From: an uncultured Methylobacter sp.
GTDB lineage: Bacteria > Pseudomonadota > Gammaproteobacteria > Methylococcales > Methylomonadaceae
Assembly (NCBI GenBank): GCA_903831545.1
Contig: CAIKYI010000544.1
Span: 1 to 6,653, forward strand
DNA length: 6,653 nucleotides
Reading direction: 5' to 3'
A program made the position numbers and the translations under genes. Each line of letters opens with the position of its first letter. Position 1 is the stretch's first letter. The notes beneath the pieces are model-generated. The model saw only the letters and a list, made by a program, of their open reading frames with translations, had not been told where the DNA came from and made no database searches. Positions 5,639 through 6,653 of this stretch are shown piece by piece.

Positions 5639-5697
5639 CGCACTATAAGACCGGTCATTAACCCGCTTGATTTCCCCCTTTTCTTAAAGAGAACTGC

Positions 5698-6653
5698 ATG
5701 AACAAAAAAGTAACTCGTGCGCTGGTCAGCGTTTCCGATAAATCCGGTATTGTTGAATTTTGCCTGGAACTCCATCAATTAGGCATTGAAATTTTGTCTA
5801 CCGGGGGCACCGCCAAGATACTCGCTGAACATAACATCCCGGCGACTGAAGTTTCCGATTACACCGGTTTTCCTGAAATGATGGACGGCCGGGTTAAAAC
5901 CTTACATCCCAAAGTTCATGGCGGCATTTTGGCCCGTCGCGGTATAGATGATGCCGTAATGGCCGCGAACGGCATTAAACCTATTGAGATGGTCGTCGTT
6001 AATCTGTATCCGTTTGAACAAACAATGGCCAAACCAGACTGCGATTTTGAAACCGCTATTGAAAATATCGACATCGGTGGCCCAACCATGATCCGCGCGG
6101 CCGCCAAAAATCATGCCGATGTTGCTGTTGTTGTAGACCATACTGATTACGCCTCAATCATTGCCGAACTAAAAAATCATAACGGCGGACTCGCAGGACA
6201 AACCCGTTTCACTCTGGCACTAAAAAGCTTTGAACACACCGCCCGCTATGACACGGCCATTGCCACTTATTTAAGCAGCATTAACAGCCCCGAGTTTCCT
6301 GAAACACTAAACCTGCAGTTTTATCATAATCAAAGCCTGCGTTATGGGGAAAACCCGCATCAGAACGCCGCTTTTTACCGCGAAAAAACGCCTGCCAGCG
6401 GAACGATTACTGCCGCCAAACAACTGCAGGGCAAAGAGTTATCCTACAACAATATTGCCGATGCCGACGCCGCACTGGAATGCGTTAAATCCTTTGACGA
6501 CCAGGCAACCTGCGTTATTGTCAAACATGCCAACCCTTGCGGCGTAGCACAGTCTGACAGTCTGATTGACGCCTACGACAAGGCTTACGCAACCGACCCG
6601 ACCTCAGCATTTGGCGGCATTATTGCGTTCAACCGTGAACTGGACGAACAAAC
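5698..6653 (+). CDS. purH: Bifunctional AICAR transformylase / IMP cyclohydrolase (3'-truncated by window)
   Basis: PurH performs the last two steps of de novo purine synthesis in the cytoplasm: formylation of AICAR with 10-formyl-tetrahydrofolate, then ring closure to IMP. Only the first 318 codons are present (E. coli about 529), and the frame is open to the window edge. The N-terminal MGS-like cyclohydrolase domain (about 1-145) shows [10 protein letters not shown] (8-17), STGGTAK (34-40), [13 protein letters not shown] (64-76) and [17 protein letters not shown] (123-139). The transformylase part shows LRYGENPHQ (214-222), KHANPCG (276-282) with its catalytic Lys-His pair, and DPTSAFGG (300-307). 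The start matches the family, and a modest AAAGAGA (5686-5692) five bases upstream serves as ribosome-binding site. The gap to fis is 59 bases with no terminator visible, so readthrough from dusB-fis is plausible. The fis-purH order is as in pseudomonads, where purD usually follows. Confidence 0.97.
   Translation, partial: MNKKVTRALVSVSDKSGIVEFCLELHQLGIEILSTGGTAKILAEHNIPATEVSDYTGFPEMMDGRVKTLHPKVHGGILARRGIDDAVMAANGIKPIEMVVVNLYPFEQTMAKPDCDFETAIENIDIGGPTMIRAAAKNHADVAVVVDHTDYASIIAELKNHNGGLAGQTRFTLALKSFEHTARYDTAIATYLSSINSPEFPETLNLQFYHNQSLRYGENPHQNAAFYREKTPASGTITAAKQLQGKELSYNNIADADAALECVKSFDDQATCVIVKHANPCGVAQSDSLIDAYDKAYATDPTSAFGGIIAFNRELDEQ

Noticed and set aside
6344..6547. Plus-strand 67-codon open frame inside purH
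   Set aside because: It is an out-of-frame shadow of purH, whose own frame shows the YGENPHQ and KHANPCG motifs across the same bases.

Overview
The window is chromosomal DNA from a gammaproteobacterium. AccC, PrmA, DusB, Fis and PurH all read like close relatives of the E. coli and Pseudomonas proteins, and the order accC - prmA - dusB - fis - purH is a block I know from gammaproteobacteria, especially pseudomonads. Composition is moderate to slightly AT-rich. A type I methanotroph (Methylococcales) or a relative would fit the spacer repeats and the small cysteine-rich accessory genes. That placement is an impression from memory, not something the sequence proves.

Layout, all genes on the + strand. 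Positions 1-773 hold the 3' part of accC. Positions 774-1304 are a 531-base non-coding spacer with three back-to-back palindromes just after accC and a 10-base periodic ATCCGTGT repeat just before prmA. prmA follows (1305-2183), then a 141-base spacer holding a branched inverted repeat built on TTGGGTTACG. Next comes a tightly spaced cassette: an RlmI-like rRNA methyltransferase (2325-3521), a 62-residue metal-binding-domain protein (3538-3726) and a 175-residue membrane protein that I do not recognise (3740-4267). A 101-base spacer with a perfect 12-bp inverted repeat leads to dusB (4369-5352), fis (one base later, 5354-5638) and the 5' part of purH (5698 to the window end).

The housekeeping genes serve fatty-acid synthesis (accC), modification of ribosomal protein L11 (prmA), rRNA and tRNA modification (RlmI-like, dusB), nucleoid structure and growth-linked transcription (fis) and purine synthesis (purH). 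The part that is not routine is the two-gene pair at 3538-4267. A free-standing CxxC...CCxGC domain, of the kind normally found at the N-terminus of copper P-type ATPases, is followed by a Cys- and Trp-rich single-span membrane protein. The first gene ends in an A9 run directly before its stop codon, and the frame beyond is open into the second gene. Loss or skipping of one A would therefore fuse the two into a 242-residue protein. This pair is the best candidate here for an undescribed system, possibly in metal handling. The function is inference only.
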